Shown in pieces: positions 25,302 to 35,702 of a stretch of 64,000 nucleotides of DNA. The position numbers were made by a program, and so were the translations under genes. Within the stretch, counting starts at the first letter, position 1; every line of letters starts with the position of its first letter. The notes beneath the pieces are model-generated. The model worked only from the letters and a program-made list of their open reading frames with translations, did no database searches and had not been told where the DNA came from. The stretch covers positions 558,001 through 622,000 of the forward strand of contig NZ_JAFCLP010000001.1 in the NCBI RefSeq assembly GCF_018129405.1. The letters are read 5' to 3'. The DNA comes from Bradyrhizobium iriomotense. GTDB lineage: Bacteria; Pseudomonadota; Alphaproteobacteria; Rhizobiales; Xanthobacteraceae.

Positions 25302-27811
25302 GCCAGCCCCGTCAGCTTTTCCGGCCGGCTGGCGTTGGGGCCGTGCGGGAAATAGTGCAGCCCGATCGCCTCGGCAAGGCTGAGCAGATCCTGCTCCAGC
25401 GCGAACAGCGTCTTGACCTCGAGCTTCTCGGCCTCCGCCGTCGCCAGCATCGCCTGCACCGCCACCGCAAGCCGCTGCGGCTGCTCGATCAGGCCGTGCT
25501 CCTTCAGGCTCGGCAGCGCCGCGATGTGCTCGTTCAGGGTCGCGACCTGGAACGCCACCGAACGCGGATTGTAGCTGTCGAGCACCGCGAGGTCGCGCAC
25601 CGGGGCGAGGATCGGCGCCAGCAAATAGCGCGAGCGGTAGGTGATCTGGGAATCCACCAGCGTCAGCAGGATATCGAGATCCTCGTCGCCGGCCTCGTCA
25701 TATGCAAATTGACGTGCAAAGCGTGTGGTGTTGATGGCGCGCTCGGTGCGGCGGCCAATGTCGAGGAAGCGCCAGCCGGCGGCCCGGTTCATGTTCTCCT
25801 GCGCAAGGCCGGCGAAGCTCGCCAGCTCCTGCAGGGTCAGCTCGGCCGCGCTCAGCACGCTGTCGTCGTCCTCGACCTCATAGGCGAGGCGCTCGGCCAT
25901 CTCGGTGATGACCTGCCAGGCGTCGGGCGACAGCCGCTCGCGCAGGGACGTCGCGGTGCGCTGGGCCGCGCGGACCAGCGACAGCGCCGAGCCGAAGCGC
26001 TCCGCGCTCTGCAGCGCCTCGGCGGCGATGCGGCCGGGCGCCGCGCGCGAGGTCTGCGAAATCGCGCCCCAGGCCACCAGCATGCGCTGGATGCGTTCGG
26101 ACGATTGCAGCGAGGCCGCGGTGCCTTTGTTGGGCCCGCTCGGCGAGCCCAGCGCGCGCACCAGCCGCAGCGTCGCCTCGGCGCGTTCGAGATAGCGGCC
26201 GAGCCAGAACAAATTGTCGGCGGCGCGGCTCGGCAGCACGCCGGCGATGCGGCGGATGCGGACCTTGTCGGTCGCGGGCAAGAGCGTCGCGGTCGAGACC
26301 TGCTTGTCGGAGACGACCCAGACGTCGGCGGCGCGCGCACCGTCGCCCATCGACACTGCGCGCGCATCGGCTTGCTCTGCGATCCGGCAGAAACCGCCGG
26401 GCATGATGGCCCAGCCGTCGGGTGTGGCGGCAGCGAACACGCGCAGCACGAAGGGACGCGGCGTGATCTGGCCATGCTCCCACACCGGCATGGTCGAGAG
26501 CCGCACCACCTCCTGGCCGACATAGTCCATGCCGCGCGCACTGATGGCGTCGACCAGGCGCTGGCGGCCGCCAGCATCGAGCTCGCTCGCGAGCACAGGA
26601 CCGCTCAAGTCGAAGCCGGGCACGCCGCGCCGGTACGCGCCTTCGATCGCCACCTCGTCGAGCCGTGACAACACCTCGTCGCGCGCGTTGCGCTGGCCGC
26701 ACCACCAGGTCGCGATATGCGGCATCTTCAGCTCTTCGCCGAGCAGGCGGCGGCTCAACGCCGGCAGGAAGCCGAGCAGCGCCCGCGCCTCCAAGACGCC
26801 CGAGCCCGGCATGTTGGCGACGACGACGCCGTCCTTGCGCAGCACATCGATCAGACCGGGCACCCCCAACCGCGAGGAGGCATCGAGCTCCAGCGGATCG
26901 AGCGAGTTGGAATCGACGCGGCGCAAGAGCACATCCAGCCGCTTTAGGCCGGCGACGGTGCGGATGTGGATGCGATTGTCGCTGACGGCGAGATCGTCGC
27001 CCTCGACCAGCAGGAAGCCGAGATAGCGCGCCAGCGTCGCATGCTCGAAATAGGTCTCGCTGAAGCTGCCGGGCGTCAGCACGCCGATCCGCGGCTCGTC
27101 GCGATCGGCGCGCGCGCGCAGACTGTCGCGGAACGCCTCGAAGAACGGCGCGACGCGTGGCACGTTCATCGACTTGTAGAGGTCGGAGAAGGCGCGCGAC
27201 AGCACGAGGCGGTTCTCCAGCGCGTAGCCCGCGCCTGACGGCGCCTGGGTGCGGTCGCCGAGCACCCACCAGCGCCCGTCGGGGCCGCGGCCGACGTCGG
27301 CGGCATAGAGCGAGAGATAGCGCCCGCCCGGCGGCGGGACGCCGCAGACGGGACGGAGATATTCGGGGCTGCCGGCGATCGCCGCCGCGGGCAGCGCGCC
27401 TTCGGCAACCAGGCGTCCCTCGCCATAGATGTCGCGCAGCACGAGCTCGAGCAGCTCGGCGCGCTGGGTGATGCCGGCGCAGAGCTGCTGCCAGTCGGCT
27501 TCATCGATCAGCAGCGGCAGGTGGCTGATCGACCAGGGCCGGTCGGCGCTGTCGCCTGGGGCGCGGTAGGTGACGCCGGCCTCGCGCAGATGGCGGTCGG
27601 CCATGCCGAAGCGACGCTCGACCTCGTCGGGCGCGAGCGCGCCGAAGGCGTCGAAGAAGCGGCTCCAGACCGCGCGCGGGGCACCGTCGGGCCCAAGGAA
27701 CTCGTCGGGGATGCCGGGCAGGCGGCTATAGTCGCGGACCCATTGCGCGATCCGCTGCTGGGCTTGTGTCCAGCCCGCCTGGTCGTTGTCTTCGGCCGCG
27801 CCCTCGCCCAT
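25298..27811 (-). CDS. Circularly permuted ATP-grasp fused to alpha-E domain
   Basis: This 837-residue fusion has a circularly permuted ATP-grasp domain at about residues 80-490 (DUF404/DUF407 type: GDRTQAPSGAGYALENRL, ELDASSRLGVPGLID, ATWWCGQRNARDEVL). An alpha-E (DUF403) helical domain spans about 520-830, starting near LPSRAADNLFWLGRYLERAE. Such ATP-grasps are predicted to form amide or peptide bonds using ATP, and alpha-E is found with them and with transglutaminases. In many genomes the two domains are separate genes. The ATG follows GGGGGAGGG. It is 27 bases after the DUF2126 gene and overlaps the transglutaminase gene. No substrate is established. Confidence 0.9.
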   Translation of the reverse strand: MGEGAAEDNDQAGWTQAQQRIAQWVRDYSRLPGIPDEFLGPDGAPRAVWSRFFDAFGALAPDEVERRFGMADRHLREAGVTYRAPGDSADRPWSISHLPLLIDEADWQQLCAGITQRAELLELVLRDIYGEGRLVAEGALPAAAIAGSPEYLRPVCGVPPPGGRYLSLYAADVGRGPDGRWWVLGDRTQAPSGAGYALENRLVLSRAFSDLYKSMNVPRVAPFFEAFRDSLRARADRDEPRIGVLTPGSFSETYFEHATLARYLGFLLVEGDDLAVSDNRIHIRTVAGLKRLDVLLRRVDSNSLDPLELDASSRLGVPGLIDVLRKDGVVVANMPGSGVLEARALLGFLPALSRRLLGEELKMPHIATWWCGQRNARDEVLSRLDEVAIEGAYRRGVPGFDLSGPVLASELDAGGRQRLVDAISARGMDYVGQEVVRLSTMPVWEHGQITPRPFVLRVFAAATPDGWAIMPGGFCRIAEQADARAVSMGDGARAADVWVVSDKQVSTATLLPATDKVRIRRIAGVLPSRAADNLFWLGRYLERAEATLRLVRALGSPSGPNKGTAASLQSSERIQRMLVAWGAISQTSRAAPGRIAAEALQSAERFGSALSLVRAAQRTATSLRERLSPDAWQVITEMAERLAYEVEDDDSVLSAAELTLQELASFAGLAQENMNRAAGWRFLDIGRRTERAINTTRFARQFAYDEAGDEDLDILLTLVDSQITYRSRYLLAPILAPVRDLAVLDSYNPRSVAFQVATLNEHIAALPSLKEHGLIEQPQRLAVAVQAMLATAEAEKLEVKTLFALEQDLLSLAEAIGLHYFPHGPNASRPEKLTGLA

Positions 27812-27838
27812 GGGCCTTTCCCTCCCCCACCATCATAC

Positions 27839-30800
27839 TCATTGCAGGAGCGGGGTCCGCAAGTCGAGGGTCAGCGGAAATTCATTTGTGCGTTCCTCGG
27901 GCGGCGGCTGCATCGGACCGGGGGTATGGCCGTGGTCCTGGAAGCGCGCCAGCCGCCGCGCCTCGGCCTCATAGGTGTTGACCGGCTTGGTGTCGTAGTT
28001 GCGCCCGCCGGGATGGGCGACGTGATAGACGCAGCCGCCGAGCGAGCGGCCGTTCCAGGTGTCGATCAGATCAAAGGTCAGGGGCGCGTGGACGGGAATG
28101 GTCGGGTGCAGGCCGGAGGCCGGCTGCCAGGCCTTGAAGCGGACACCCGCCACGGCCTCCGCCGAGCGGCCGGTCGAGGTCATCGGCAGGCGGCGGCCGT
28201 TGCAGGTGACGATGTGGCGCCCCTCCACAAAACCCTCGGCCTTGACCTGGAGCCGCTCGACCGAGCTATCGACATAGCGCACGGTGCCGCCGGCCGAGCC
28301 CTCCTCGCCGAGGACGTGCCACGGCTCCAGCGCCTGGCGCAATTCCAGCGTCACGCCGCCATGATGGACCCGGCCGAAGGCGGGGAAGCGGAATTCGAGC
28401 TGGGCCAGATACCATTCCGGTTCGAACGGATAGCCGAACTGCTTGAGCTCGGTGAGCACGTCGAGAAAATCTTCCCAGATGAAATGCGGCAGCATGAAGC
28501 GGTCGTGCAGCGCGGTGCCCCAGCGCACGAACTTGCCGGATTGCGGCTCGCGCCAGAACTTTGCGATCAGCGCGCGGATCAGGAGCTGCTGCGCCAGCGA
28601 CATGCGCGGATCGGGCGGCATTTCGAGCGCGCGGAATTCGACCAGGCCGAGCCGCCCCGTGGGCCCCTCCGGCGAATAGAGCTTGTCGATGCAGATCTCG
28701 GCGCGGTGGGTGTTGCCGGTGATGTCGACGAGCAGGTGCCGGAACAGCCGGTCCACCAGCCACAGCGGCGTCTGGTAGCCCGGCGGCGGCACGTGCGAGA
28801 GCGCGATCTCGAGCTCGTAGATGCTGTCGTGACGCGCCTCGTCGATGCGCGGCGCCTGGCTGGTCGGGCCGATGAAGAGGCCGGAGAAGAAGTAGGACAG
28901 CGAAGGATGCCGCTGCCAATACAGCACGAGGCTCTTCAGGAGATCCGGCCGACGCAGGAATGGCGAGTCCTGCGGGCTCGAGCCGCCGACCACGACGTGA
29001 TTGCCGCCGCCGGTGCCGGTGTGGCGGCCGTCGACCAGGAAACGGTTGGCGCCGAGGCGCACCTTGGCCGCGTCCTCATAGAGACCAGAGGTGATCTCGA
29101 CCGCATCGCGCCAGCTCCTGGCCGGCTGAATGTTGATCTCGATGACACCGGGGTCTGGCGTCACCTTGATCACCTCGATGCGCGGATCGAACGGCGGCGG
29201 ATAGCCCTCGACATGGACGGGGAGCTGCATTTCCTCGGCGGTGTCTTCCAGCGCCGAGATCAGCTCGAGATAATCCTCGATGCGCTCGACCGGCGGCATG
29301 AAGGCGCAAATCACACCGTCGCGGATTTCGATCGACATCGCGGTGCGGACCGGGACGGACGTGTTGAGCTTCTCGGGCGCTTCCCGGGGCGGTGATTTCG
29401 GCCGCGCCGGCGGCGTGAATACCGGCAGCTTGCCGCGCGCCTCCATCGGATCCTGCTCGACGATGTAAGGATATTGATTGGGCGGCACGTAGCCGAGCGA
29501 GCCGATCGGCAAGCGCAGGCCGAGCGGTGAATCGCCCGGCATCAGAAACAGATGGCTGCGTCGCAGGGGCCAGCGCTCGCTGCGCCAGCGCGGCGGCGCA
29601 TTCCAGCGCTGGATCGGCAACACGAAACCACGCGGTGTGTTCAGACCCTCGTCGAACACCCGCGCCATGCGGGCGCGCGCTTCAGCATCGGACAATTTGG
29701 AGTCGGAGGGATCGACATTGATCGGAAGCTCGGCTTCCTTCATGAGCCAATAGGCCGGGTCCTCATAGGCCGGCATGATGTAGCCAAGGTCGACGCCGAG
29801 CCGCGCGGCGGTGCCTTCCATGAAGGCTTCGGCGTCCCTGACCTCGGGCCGGCGCGGATTTTCGATCTTGGCGATGAGATCGGCGTTCTTCCAGATCGGC
29901 ACGCCGTCCTTGCGCCAGTAGAGACCGAAGGCCCAGCGCGGCAGGCTCTCGCCCGGATACCATTTGCCCTGGCCGTAATGCAGCAGGCCACCGGATGCAA
30001 AGCGCGTCCGCAGGCGGCGGATCAGATCGTCGGCGAGCGTCCGCTTGGTGGGACCGACGGCCTCCGTATTCCACTCGCCCGCCTCGAGATCGTCGACCGA
30101 GACGAAGGTCGGCTCGCCGCCCATGGTCAGCCGCACGTCCTGCGCGGCGAGATCGCCGTCGACCTGCTCGCCGAGATCGTTGAGCCGCGCCCAGGATTCA
30201 TCGGAGAACGGCTTCGTGATGCGCGGCGCCTCGCGGATGCGCCTGACGCTCATGTCGAAGGCGAACTCGACCTCGGCAAAGCCGGCACCGCCGGAGATCG
30301 GCGCGGCCGAGCGATAATGCGGCGTGGCGGCGACCGGGATGTGCCCCTCGCCCGCCAGCATGCCGGAGGTCGCGTCGAACCCGATCCAGCCGGCGCCCGG
30401 CAGATAGACCTCGGCCCAGGCGTGCAGATCGGTAAAATCGTTCTCGACTTCCGGTGGGCCCTCGATCGGATCGATGTCGGGACGGATCTGGATCAGGTAG
30501 CCGGAGACGAAACGCGCGGCGAGCCCGAGATGACGGAAGGTCTGGATCAGCAGCCAGGCGGAGTCGCGGCAGGAGCCGGCGCAGGAGGTGAGCGTCTCCT
30601 CCGGAGTCTGCACGCCGGGCTCCATGCGGATGATGTAGTTGATCTTCTTCTGCAGCTCGCGATTGAGGTCAACCAGGAAGTTGACGGTGTTCGGCGCCTC
30701 GCGCGGGATCGACGCCAGATATTTTGCGAAGTGAGAATCAGGCTGGATGGTCTCCAGATAAGGCGCGAGCTCGGTCTTGAGGTCCTTCGGATAGTCGAAC

Positions 30801-31108
30801 GGAAAACTGTCGGCATAGGGCTCGACGAAGAAGTCGAACGGGTTGACCGTGGTCATCTGCGCCGTGAAGTCGACCTCAAACTTCAGCTCGGTGGTCTTCT
30901 CCGGGAAGACGTAGCGCGCGAGCCAGTTGCCTTGCGGGTCCTGCTGCCAGTTCACGAAGTGGTTGGCCGGCGTGACCTTGAGCGAATAGCTCAGGATCGG
31001 CGTGCGCGTGTGCGGTGCCGGCCGCAGGCGGATGGTCTGCGGGCCAAGATCGATCGGGCGGTCGTATTTGTAGTGCGTGACGTGATGTAATGCGACGTAG
31101 ATCGACAC
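27839..31108 (-). CDS. DUF2126 protein with N-terminal transglutaminase domain
   Basis: This 1089-residue protein starts with the same beta-sandwich ([20 protein letters not shown]) as the small transglutaminase. It then has a transglutaminase core with C180 in SCRDSAW, H229 in LHAWAEV and D245 in GFDATSG, followed by a 750-residue DUF2126 region ([47 protein letters not shown]). The GGGNH and E-rich motifs suggest a second catalytic unit, glutamine-synthetase-like in predictions. GTG at 31108 is the start that matches the family N-terminus; an ATG 19 codons earlier is possible. It is first of the operon. Confidence 0.9.
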   Translation of the reverse strand: MSIYVALHHVTHYKYDRPIDLGPQTIRLRPAPHTRTPILSYSLKVTPANHFVNWQQDPQGNWLARYVFPEKTTELKFEVDFTAQMTTVNPFDFFVEPYADSFPFDYPKDLKTELAPYLETIQPDSHFAKYLASIPREAPNTVNFLVDLNRELQKKINYIIRMEPGVQTPEETLTSCAGSCRDSAWLLIQTFRHLGLAARFVSGYLIQIRPDIDPIEGPPEVENDFTDLHAWAEVYLPGAGWIGFDATSGMLAGEGHIPVAATPHYRSAAPISGGAGFAEVEFAFDMSVRRIREAPRITKPFSDESWARLNDLGEQVDGDLAAQDVRLTMGGEPTFVSVDDLEAGEWNTEAVGPTKRTLADDLIRRLRTRFASGGLLHYGQGKWYPGESLPRWAFGLYWRKDGVPIWKNADLIAKIENPRRPEVRDAEAFMEGTAARLGVDLGYIMPAYEDPAYWLMKEAELPINVDPSDSKLSDAEARARMARVFDEGLNTPRGFVLPIQRWNAPPRWRSERWPLRRSHLFLMPGDSPLGLRLPIGSLGYVPPNQYPYIVEQDPMEARGKLPVFTPPARPKSPPREAPEKLNTSVPVRTAMSIEIRDGVICAFMPPVERIEDYLELISALEDTAEEMQLPVHVEGYPPPFDPRIEVIKVTPDPGVIEINIQPARSWRDAVEITSGLYEDAAKVRLGANRFLVDGRHTGTGGGNHVVVGGSSPQDSPFLRRPDLLKSLVLYWQRHPSLSYFFSGLFIGPTSQAPRIDEARHDSIYELEIALSHVPPPGYQTPLWLVDRLFRHLLVDITGNTHRAEICIDKLYSPEGPTGRLGLVEFRALEMPPDPRMSLAQQLLIRALIAKFWREPQSGKFVRWGTALHDRFMLPHFIWEDFLDVLTELKQFGYPFEPEWYLAQLEFRFPAFGRVHHGGVTLELRQALEPWHVLGEEGSAGGTVRYVDSSVERLQVKAEGFVEGRHIVTCNGRRLPMTSTGRSAEAVAGVRFKAWQPASGLHPTIPVHAPLTFDLIDTWNGRSLGGCVYHVAHPGGRNYDTKPVNTYEAEARRLARFQDHGHTPGPMQPPPEERTNEFPLTLDLRTPLLQ

Positions 31109-31266
31109 GGGGTGCGGTGCTCCAGCAGCTTTTTTGAGCAGAACACCTGACGTCAATGCGATCAAGCACTAACAACGGGCAGAGGGTGCCTAGGAAGTAT
31201 CCCCGTCGTCCCGGCGTCGTCGGGACGAAGACGGAGATTGTGGCTACGCCGCGCTCTCCCCACACG

Positions 31267-31314
31267 CGTCGTCCCGGACAAGCGCGCCTTGGGGCGCGCT
31301 TGTCCGGGACGACG
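31267..31314. repeat. Perfect 22-bp inverted repeat, TTGG loop
   Basis: Two 22-base arms beginning CGTCGTCCCGGACAAG pair without mismatch around TTGG, between the DUF2126 start and the MCP stop. Partial copies of the CGTCCCGG core lie at 31200-31235. It could act as a terminator for the MCP gene or be a dispersed palindromic element. Confidence 0.8.
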
Positions 31315-31333
31315 GCGGTGGGTGACACGAGCC

Positions 31334-32638
31334 CTACGCCGCCGAGGTCAGCCGCTGCAAGAACTGCGTCACTTCGCGCCTTAGCGTCTCGACTTCGCCG
31401 TGGACGCGCTCGGAGGCGCTGTTGACGCGGGTGGCGACGCGGCCGGTGTCGGCGGCGGCATCGCTGATGCCTGTCACGTTGGAGGAGACCTGGGAGGTGC
31501 CGGCCGAGGCTTCCTGGACGTTGCGGGCGATCTCGCGCGTCGCGGCCCCCTGCTGCTCGATCGAGGCCGCAATGCTGGCCGTGATGCCGTTGATCTCGGC
31601 GATGGTCTGCGCGATCGCCTCGACGGCCGCAACCGAATTGGTGGTCGACTGCTGCATCTCGCCGACCTTTGCGCTGATCTCCTCGGTGGCCTTCGCGGTC
31701 TGGTTGGCGAGGCTCTTGACCTCGGAGGCCACCACCGCAAAGCCGCGGCCGGCGTCCCCTGCCCGCGCCGCCTCGATGGTGGCGTTCAGCGCGAGCAGGT
31801 TGGTCTGCGAGGCGATCTCGCTGATCAGCTTGACGACGTCGCCGATCCGCATGGCCGCATCCGCCAGGTTGCGGATCTCGCTGCCGGCGCGATTGGCTTC
31901 GTTCACCGCCCGCCCCGTGCTCGTGGTCGAGCCGGCCACCTGGCGGCTGATCTCGGCGATCGACGATGCGAGCTGCTCCGCCGCGCTGGCGACGGTGGCG
32001 ACGTTGCGCGAGGCCTGGTCGGACGCGCTGAGCACGCCGGAGGTCTGCCGGCTGGTCTTCTCGGCCGCCGATGCCATCTGGCCTGCGTCGGTTTCGAGAT
32101 CGGTCGCAGCGCCCATCAGCGTGCCCGCGACCTGATCGAGATGCGTGCCAAACTGCTTGGCGATATCCGCGACCTCGACCACGCGGCGGCCCAGGCTGTC
32201 GGTGCCGGAATTGATGACGGTGGCCGAACGGCGGAACGAGCCGGGCAGTCCGCGCGCCAGGATCTTGCGGAAATACTTGCCGCGGCTGGCATACTCCATC
32301 GATGCCGAAGCTTCGCGCTGGAAGGCATCGGTGATGTCGAGCATGTCGTTGACGGATTTCTGGATGGCTCCGATCCGCCCGGCCTGCCGCTCACTCAGGA
32401 TGCGCGCCTCGAGATCGCCATGCGCCGCCTTGCGGCAGACATCGGCGACCTCATCGACGGCCAGCGCCGTGCGATGCTGGCACCAGACGGCATAGCCGAG
32501 CAGCACGACCGTCACGCCAAGCAGCGCGCCGCCGATGATTCCGGTCGCACCGAGAGGCGAAAGTCCGAATGCAACGACGGCAAGAACACACGCGAGCGCG
32601 GTCGCTCCCTGCGCCTTAGAGAGAGAGCACAAATTCAT
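31334..32638 (-). CDS. Methyl-accepting chemotaxis protein, Aer-like signalling half
   Basis: This 434-residue protein has two closely spaced hydrophobic segments at about residues 12-50, a short HAMP-like linker, and a full MCP signalling domain with canonical hairpin [20 protein letters not shown]. It lacks a periplasmic sensor. The gene for a soluble PAS protein overlaps its start by 23 bases. PAS plus membrane-anchored MCP without a periplasmic domain is the layout of the aerotaxis receptor Aer, here split over two genes. ATG at 32638 is used; the open frame upstream lies entirely inside the PAS gene. Confidence 0.9.
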   Translation of the reverse strand: MNLCSLSKAQGATALACVLAVVAFGLSPLGATGIIGGALLGVTVVLLGYAVWCQHRTALAVDEVADVCRKAAHGDLEARILSERQAGRIGAIQKSVNDMLDITDAFQREASASMEYASRGKYFRKILARGLPGSFRRSATVINSGTDSLGRRVVEVADIAKQFGTHLDQVAGTLMGAATDLETDAGQMASAAEKTSRQTSGVLSASDQASRNVATVASAAEQLASSIAEISRQVAGSTTSTGRAVNEANRAGSEIRNLADAAMRIGDVVKLISEIASQTNLLALNATIEAARAGDAGRGFAVVASEVKSLANQTAKATEEISAKVGEMQQSTTNSVAAVEAIAQTIAEINGITASIAASIEQQGAATREIARNVQEASAGTSQVSSNVTGISDAAADTGRVATRVNSASERVHGEVETLRREVTQFLQRLTSAA

Positions 32639-33137
32639 CGTAACCGACACCCTGTTGCTTGAGCAGCCCGACCATCGCCTCGAAGCTCGCATGCATGCCG
32701 TCCCTGGCATTGGCATGCCGCGCCTCTTCCGCGCACAGCGTCTTGTAGATCGGCTTGATGCGCTCGACCTGCGCCGGATCGGGCTTGCGGCGGTTGGAGT
32801 GATAGCCGACGATATTGCCGCGTTCGTCGAAGGTCGGCGTGACGTGCGCGAACACCCAGTAATGGCTGCCGTCCTTCGCCAGATTAACGACGTAGGCGAA
32901 GATCTCCTGCTTGGACTGCAGCGTGTCCCACAGCAGCTTGAATACGGCGCGCGGCATGTCGGGATGGCGGATCAGGCTGTGGGGCGCGCCCATCAGCTCG
33001 GCGTAAGAGTATTTCGCCATGCGGATGAAGACGTCGTTGGCGTAGGTGATACGGCCCTTGAGATCGGTCTTGGAGACGATCAGCTCCTCCTCGCCGAGGA
33101 GATTTTCCACGCCAGTCGGCCGTATCGCACGCGTCAT
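32616..33137 (-). CDS. PAS-domain sensor protein, Aer-like N-terminal half
   Basis: This 173-residue protein has a PAS_3-type domain ([47 protein letters not shown]) matching the FAD-binding PAS of Aer. A C-terminal helical tail of about 55 residues follows. It probably senses redox state or oxygen through a flavin and passes the signal to the overlapping MCP encoded next. The 23-base overlap in a different frame shows translational coupling and makes equal production likely. Confidence 0.88.
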   Translation of the reverse strand: MTRAIRPTGVENLLGEEELIVSKTDLKGRITYANDVFIRMAKYSYAELMGAPHSLIRHPDMPRAVFKLLWDTLQSKQEIFAYVVNLAKDGSHYWVFAHVTPTFDERGNIVGYHSNRRKPDPAQVERIKPIYKTLCAEEARHANARDGMHASFEAMVGLLKQQGVGYDEFVLSL

Positions 33138-33222
33138 CGTTGACGAATCCTGTCGAAGGGCAGCGCCCTCGAAGGGTAGCCCGCATCACCTCACGATTAC
33201 GGTACGAAATGTTAATCCCGAG

Positions 33223-33277
33223 TGACCGCGGGGACTCCCGCGGTCATATGACACCTACGTATGACTACGTAGGTGTC
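33223..33277. terminator. Two adjacent perfect hairpins
   Basis: The first hairpin is TGACCGCGGG / CCCGCGGTCA with a 4-base loop (33223-33246). The second is GACACCTACGTA / TACGTAGGTGTC with loop TGAC (33250-33277). Both lie 31-85 bases after the UxaA-type gene stop on the minus strand and upstream of the PAS gene. They could be a double terminator lacking T-runs or a regulatory leader of the PAS gene. Confidence 0.5.
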
Positions 33278-33307
33278 CGCATCCTGCAGCGAGGTGCATC
33301 AGCACCG

Positions 33308-34831
33308 TTACATCGTCGCGCCCAGCACCCAGGGCGCGAACTCGGCGCCGCCGAAATCGAAGCTCTCGCTCTTGGTCGGCTGGCCGGAGGCGGTCTTGAG
33401 GATGAGGTCGAAGATGCGCTGGCCACATTGCTCGACGCTCTCCTCGCCCTCGAGGATGGTGCCGCAATTGACGTCCATGTCCTCTTCCATGCGCTTGTAC
33501 ATGGGCGTGTTGGTGGCGAGCTTGATCGAGGGCGCCGGCTTGCAGCCGAACACGCTGCCGCGGCCCGTGGTGAAGCAGACGAGGTTGGCGCCGCCGGCGA
33601 CCTGCCCGGTCGCGGCCACGGGATCGTAGCCGGGCGTGTCCATGAACACGAAGCCGCGCTTGGTCACCGGCTCGGCATAGCGCAGCACCTCGACGAGATT
33701 GGTGGTGCCAGCCTTCGCCATCGCACCCAGTGACTTCTCCAAAATGGTGGTGAGACCGCCGGCCTTGTTGCCGGGGCTCGGATTGGCGTTCATCTCGGCG
33801 CCTTCGCGCGTCGTGTACTCGTCCCACCAGCGCATGAGATCGACCAGCTTCTCGCCGACCTCGCGGCTGACGGCGCGGCGCGTCAGCAGATGCTCGGCGC
33901 CGTAGGTCTCCGGCGTCTCCGACAGGATCACGGTGCCGCCGTGACGGACGACGAGATCGCTGGCAGCGCCCAGCGCCGGATTGGCCGAGACGCCGGAATA
34001 GCCGTCGGAGCCGCCGCATTGCAGGGCAACGGTGAGCTCGCTCGCCGGCACCGTCTCGCGCTTGACCTTGTTGGCGTCAGTGAGCGCCTCGCGCACGAAG
34101 GCGATGCCTGCTTCCACCGTCTTGCGAGTGCCGCCGACCTCCTGGATGTCCATCGCGCGCAGGCGTCCGGCGAGCTTCTGCTCTTCCATCAGGCCGCCGA
34201 TCTGGTTCACCTCGCAGCCGAGGCCGAGCACGATGACGTGGGAGAAATTGACGTGCCGCGCATAGCCGCCGAGCGTGCGGCGGAGCAGCGCGAGCGGCTC
34301 GTTCTGCGTCATGCCGCAGCCGGTCTTGTGGGTCAGCGCGACCACGCCGTCGACGTTGGGGAAATCGGCCAGCGGATTGGCGCCGGTGAAGGGATTCTTC
34401 TTGAAGACGTCGGCGACGAGGCTCGCGACATGCGCGCTGCAATTCACCGAGGTGAGGATGCCGATATAGTTGCGCGTGGCGACACGGCCGTCCGGGCGGC
34501 GGATGCCTTCGAACGTCGCGGGCAGATCGAAATTCGGCGTCGGCTTGACGTCGGCGCAATAGGCATAGTCCTTCGAGAAATCACCCATGCCGCAGTTCTG
34601 CACGTGCACGTGCTGGCCCGGCGCGATTGGAATGGTCGCAAAGCCGATAATCTGGCCATACCGGATCACTGGCTCACCGACGGCGATCGGCTTGATCGCG
34701 ATCTTGTGGCCGGAAGGAATGCGATCGACCGTGGTCACGCCGTCGGCCACCAATGTTCCCGGCGGCAGGCTCGCGCGCGCGATCACCACGCCATCATCGG
34801 GATGCAGGCGGATGACGGGGCTGATGGTCAT
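33308..34831 (-). CDS. UxaA/GarD family dehydratase (altronate/galactarate type)
   Basis: This 507-residue protein has an N-terminal SAF-like domain (IRLHPDDGVVIARASLPPGT) and the two UxaA catalytic regions: FEGIRRPDGRVATRNYIGI, HKTGCGMTQ, ALQCGGSDGYSG, FMDTPGYDP. The family dehydrates sugar acids such as altronate or galactarate with iron. ATG at 34831 has AAGGAGAT upstream. It is 94 bases downstream of an HpaI/GarL-type aldolase gene; GarD plus GarL is a known galactarate pair, so this could be galactarate dehydratase rather than part of the hpa pathway. Confidence 0.85.
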   Translation of the reverse strand: MTISPVIRLHPDDGVVIARASLPPGTLVADGVTTVDRIPSGHKIAIKPIAVGEPVIRYGQIIGFATIPIAPGQHVHVQNCGMGDFSKDYAYCADVKPTPNFDLPATFEGIRRPDGRVATRNYIGILTSVNCSAHVASLVADVFKKNPFTGANPLADFPNVDGVVALTHKTGCGMTQNEPLALLRRTLGGYARHVNFSHVIVLGLGCEVNQIGGLMEEQKLAGRLRAMDIQEVGGTRKTVEAGIAFVREALTDANKVKRETVPASELTVALQCGGSDGYSGVSANPALGAASDLVVRHGGTVILSETPETYGAEHLLTRRAVSREVGEKLVDLMRWWDEYTTREGAEMNANPSPGNKAGGLTTILEKSLGAMAKAGTTNLVEVLRYAEPVTKRGFVFMDTPGYDPVAATGQVAGGANLVCFTTGRGSVFGCKPAPSIKLATNTPMYKRMEEDMDVNCGTILEGEESVEQCGQRIFDLILKTASGQPTKSESFDFGGAEFAPWVLGATM

Positions 34832-34925
34832 GGGTATCTCCTTGGTCGAGTAGTGAGTAGCGAGTGGCGAATGGAAAAGGGGAGCAGCGCCATTCGCTAC
34901 TCCCCATTCGCCATTCGCGGGGTTC

Positions 34926-35702
34926 TCAGGCCTTGCCGGCCGAATCCTTGCGGGTCGCGTTGACCTGCATCTTGGCATAGGTGGTCATCAGGCCGACCTC
35001 GTTCGAGAGCGTCACCAGCTTGAAGCCCATGTTGATGGCGCGCGCGGCGCCTTCCGCGCCGCTGCAATGGATGCCGGGGTTGAGGCCGCGCTTGCCGCAT
35101 TCCTTGATGATCTTCTCGTAGATCGCGAGGATCTCGGGCTCGCTGCGGTCGAGCTTGGGCTCGAGGCCGTAGGAGAAGCCGAGATCGGACGGCCCGATAT
35201 AGACGCCGTCAATGCCTTCGACATCGAGGATCGCTTCCATGTTCTCGACCGCGGTCCTGGTCTCCATCATCGGCAGCAGCACGATCTCGTCGTTGGCCGT
35301 CTTCTGGTAGGAGCCGGCGGTGCCGTACATGCCGGCGCGGATCGGGCCGTTGGAGCGCACGCCCTTCGGCGGATATTTGGAATAGGAGACGAGGTTCCGG
35401 GCTTCCTGCGGCGTGTTGACCATCGGGCAGATCACGCCATAGGCGCCGCCATCGAGCACCTTGCCGATGATGCCGGGCTCGTTCCAGGGCACGCGCACCA
35501 TCGGGGTCACCGGGTGCTTGTCCATCGCCTGGAAGCACTGAACCATCGAGAGATAGTCCTGCACGCCATGCTGCATGTCGACCGTGACGCTGTCGAAGCC
35601 GCATTGCGCGACCATCTCGGCCGAGAAGCCGGAGGGAATTGCCAGCCACGCGTTGACCACGGCCTTGCCCGACTTCCAGATCTCTTTGACTTTGTTCGTC
35701 AC
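34926..35702 (-). CDS. hpaI: HpcH/HpaI family class II aldolase
   Basis: This 258-residue TIM-barrel aldolase cleaves 2-keto-4-hydroxy acids to pyruvate plus an aldehyde. Visible residues are the His in VDMQHG, Arg in MVRVPWNEP, metal ligand Glu in METRTAVENM, and Asp in YIGPSDLG. I chose the GTG at 35702, since AGGAAGG lies 5 bases upstream; the earlier ATG has no ribosome site. Beside hpa genes it fits HpaI (2,4-dihydroxyhept-2-enedioate aldolase), but its direct neighbour is a GarD-type dehydratase, so GarL activity is equally possible. Confidence 0.8.
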   Translation of the reverse strand: MTNKVKEIWKSGKAVVNAWLAIPSGFSAEMVAQCGFDSVTVDMQHGVQDYLSMVQCFQAMDKHPVTPMVRVPWNEPGIIGKVLDGGAYGVICPMVNTPQEARNLVSYSKYPPKGVRSNGPIRAGMYGTAGSYQKTANDEIVLLPMMETRTAVENMEAILDVEGIDGVYIGPSDLGFSYGLEPKLDRSEPEILAIYEKIIKECGKRGLNPGIHCSGAEGAARAINMGFKLVTLSNEVGLMTTYAKMQVNATRKDSAGKA

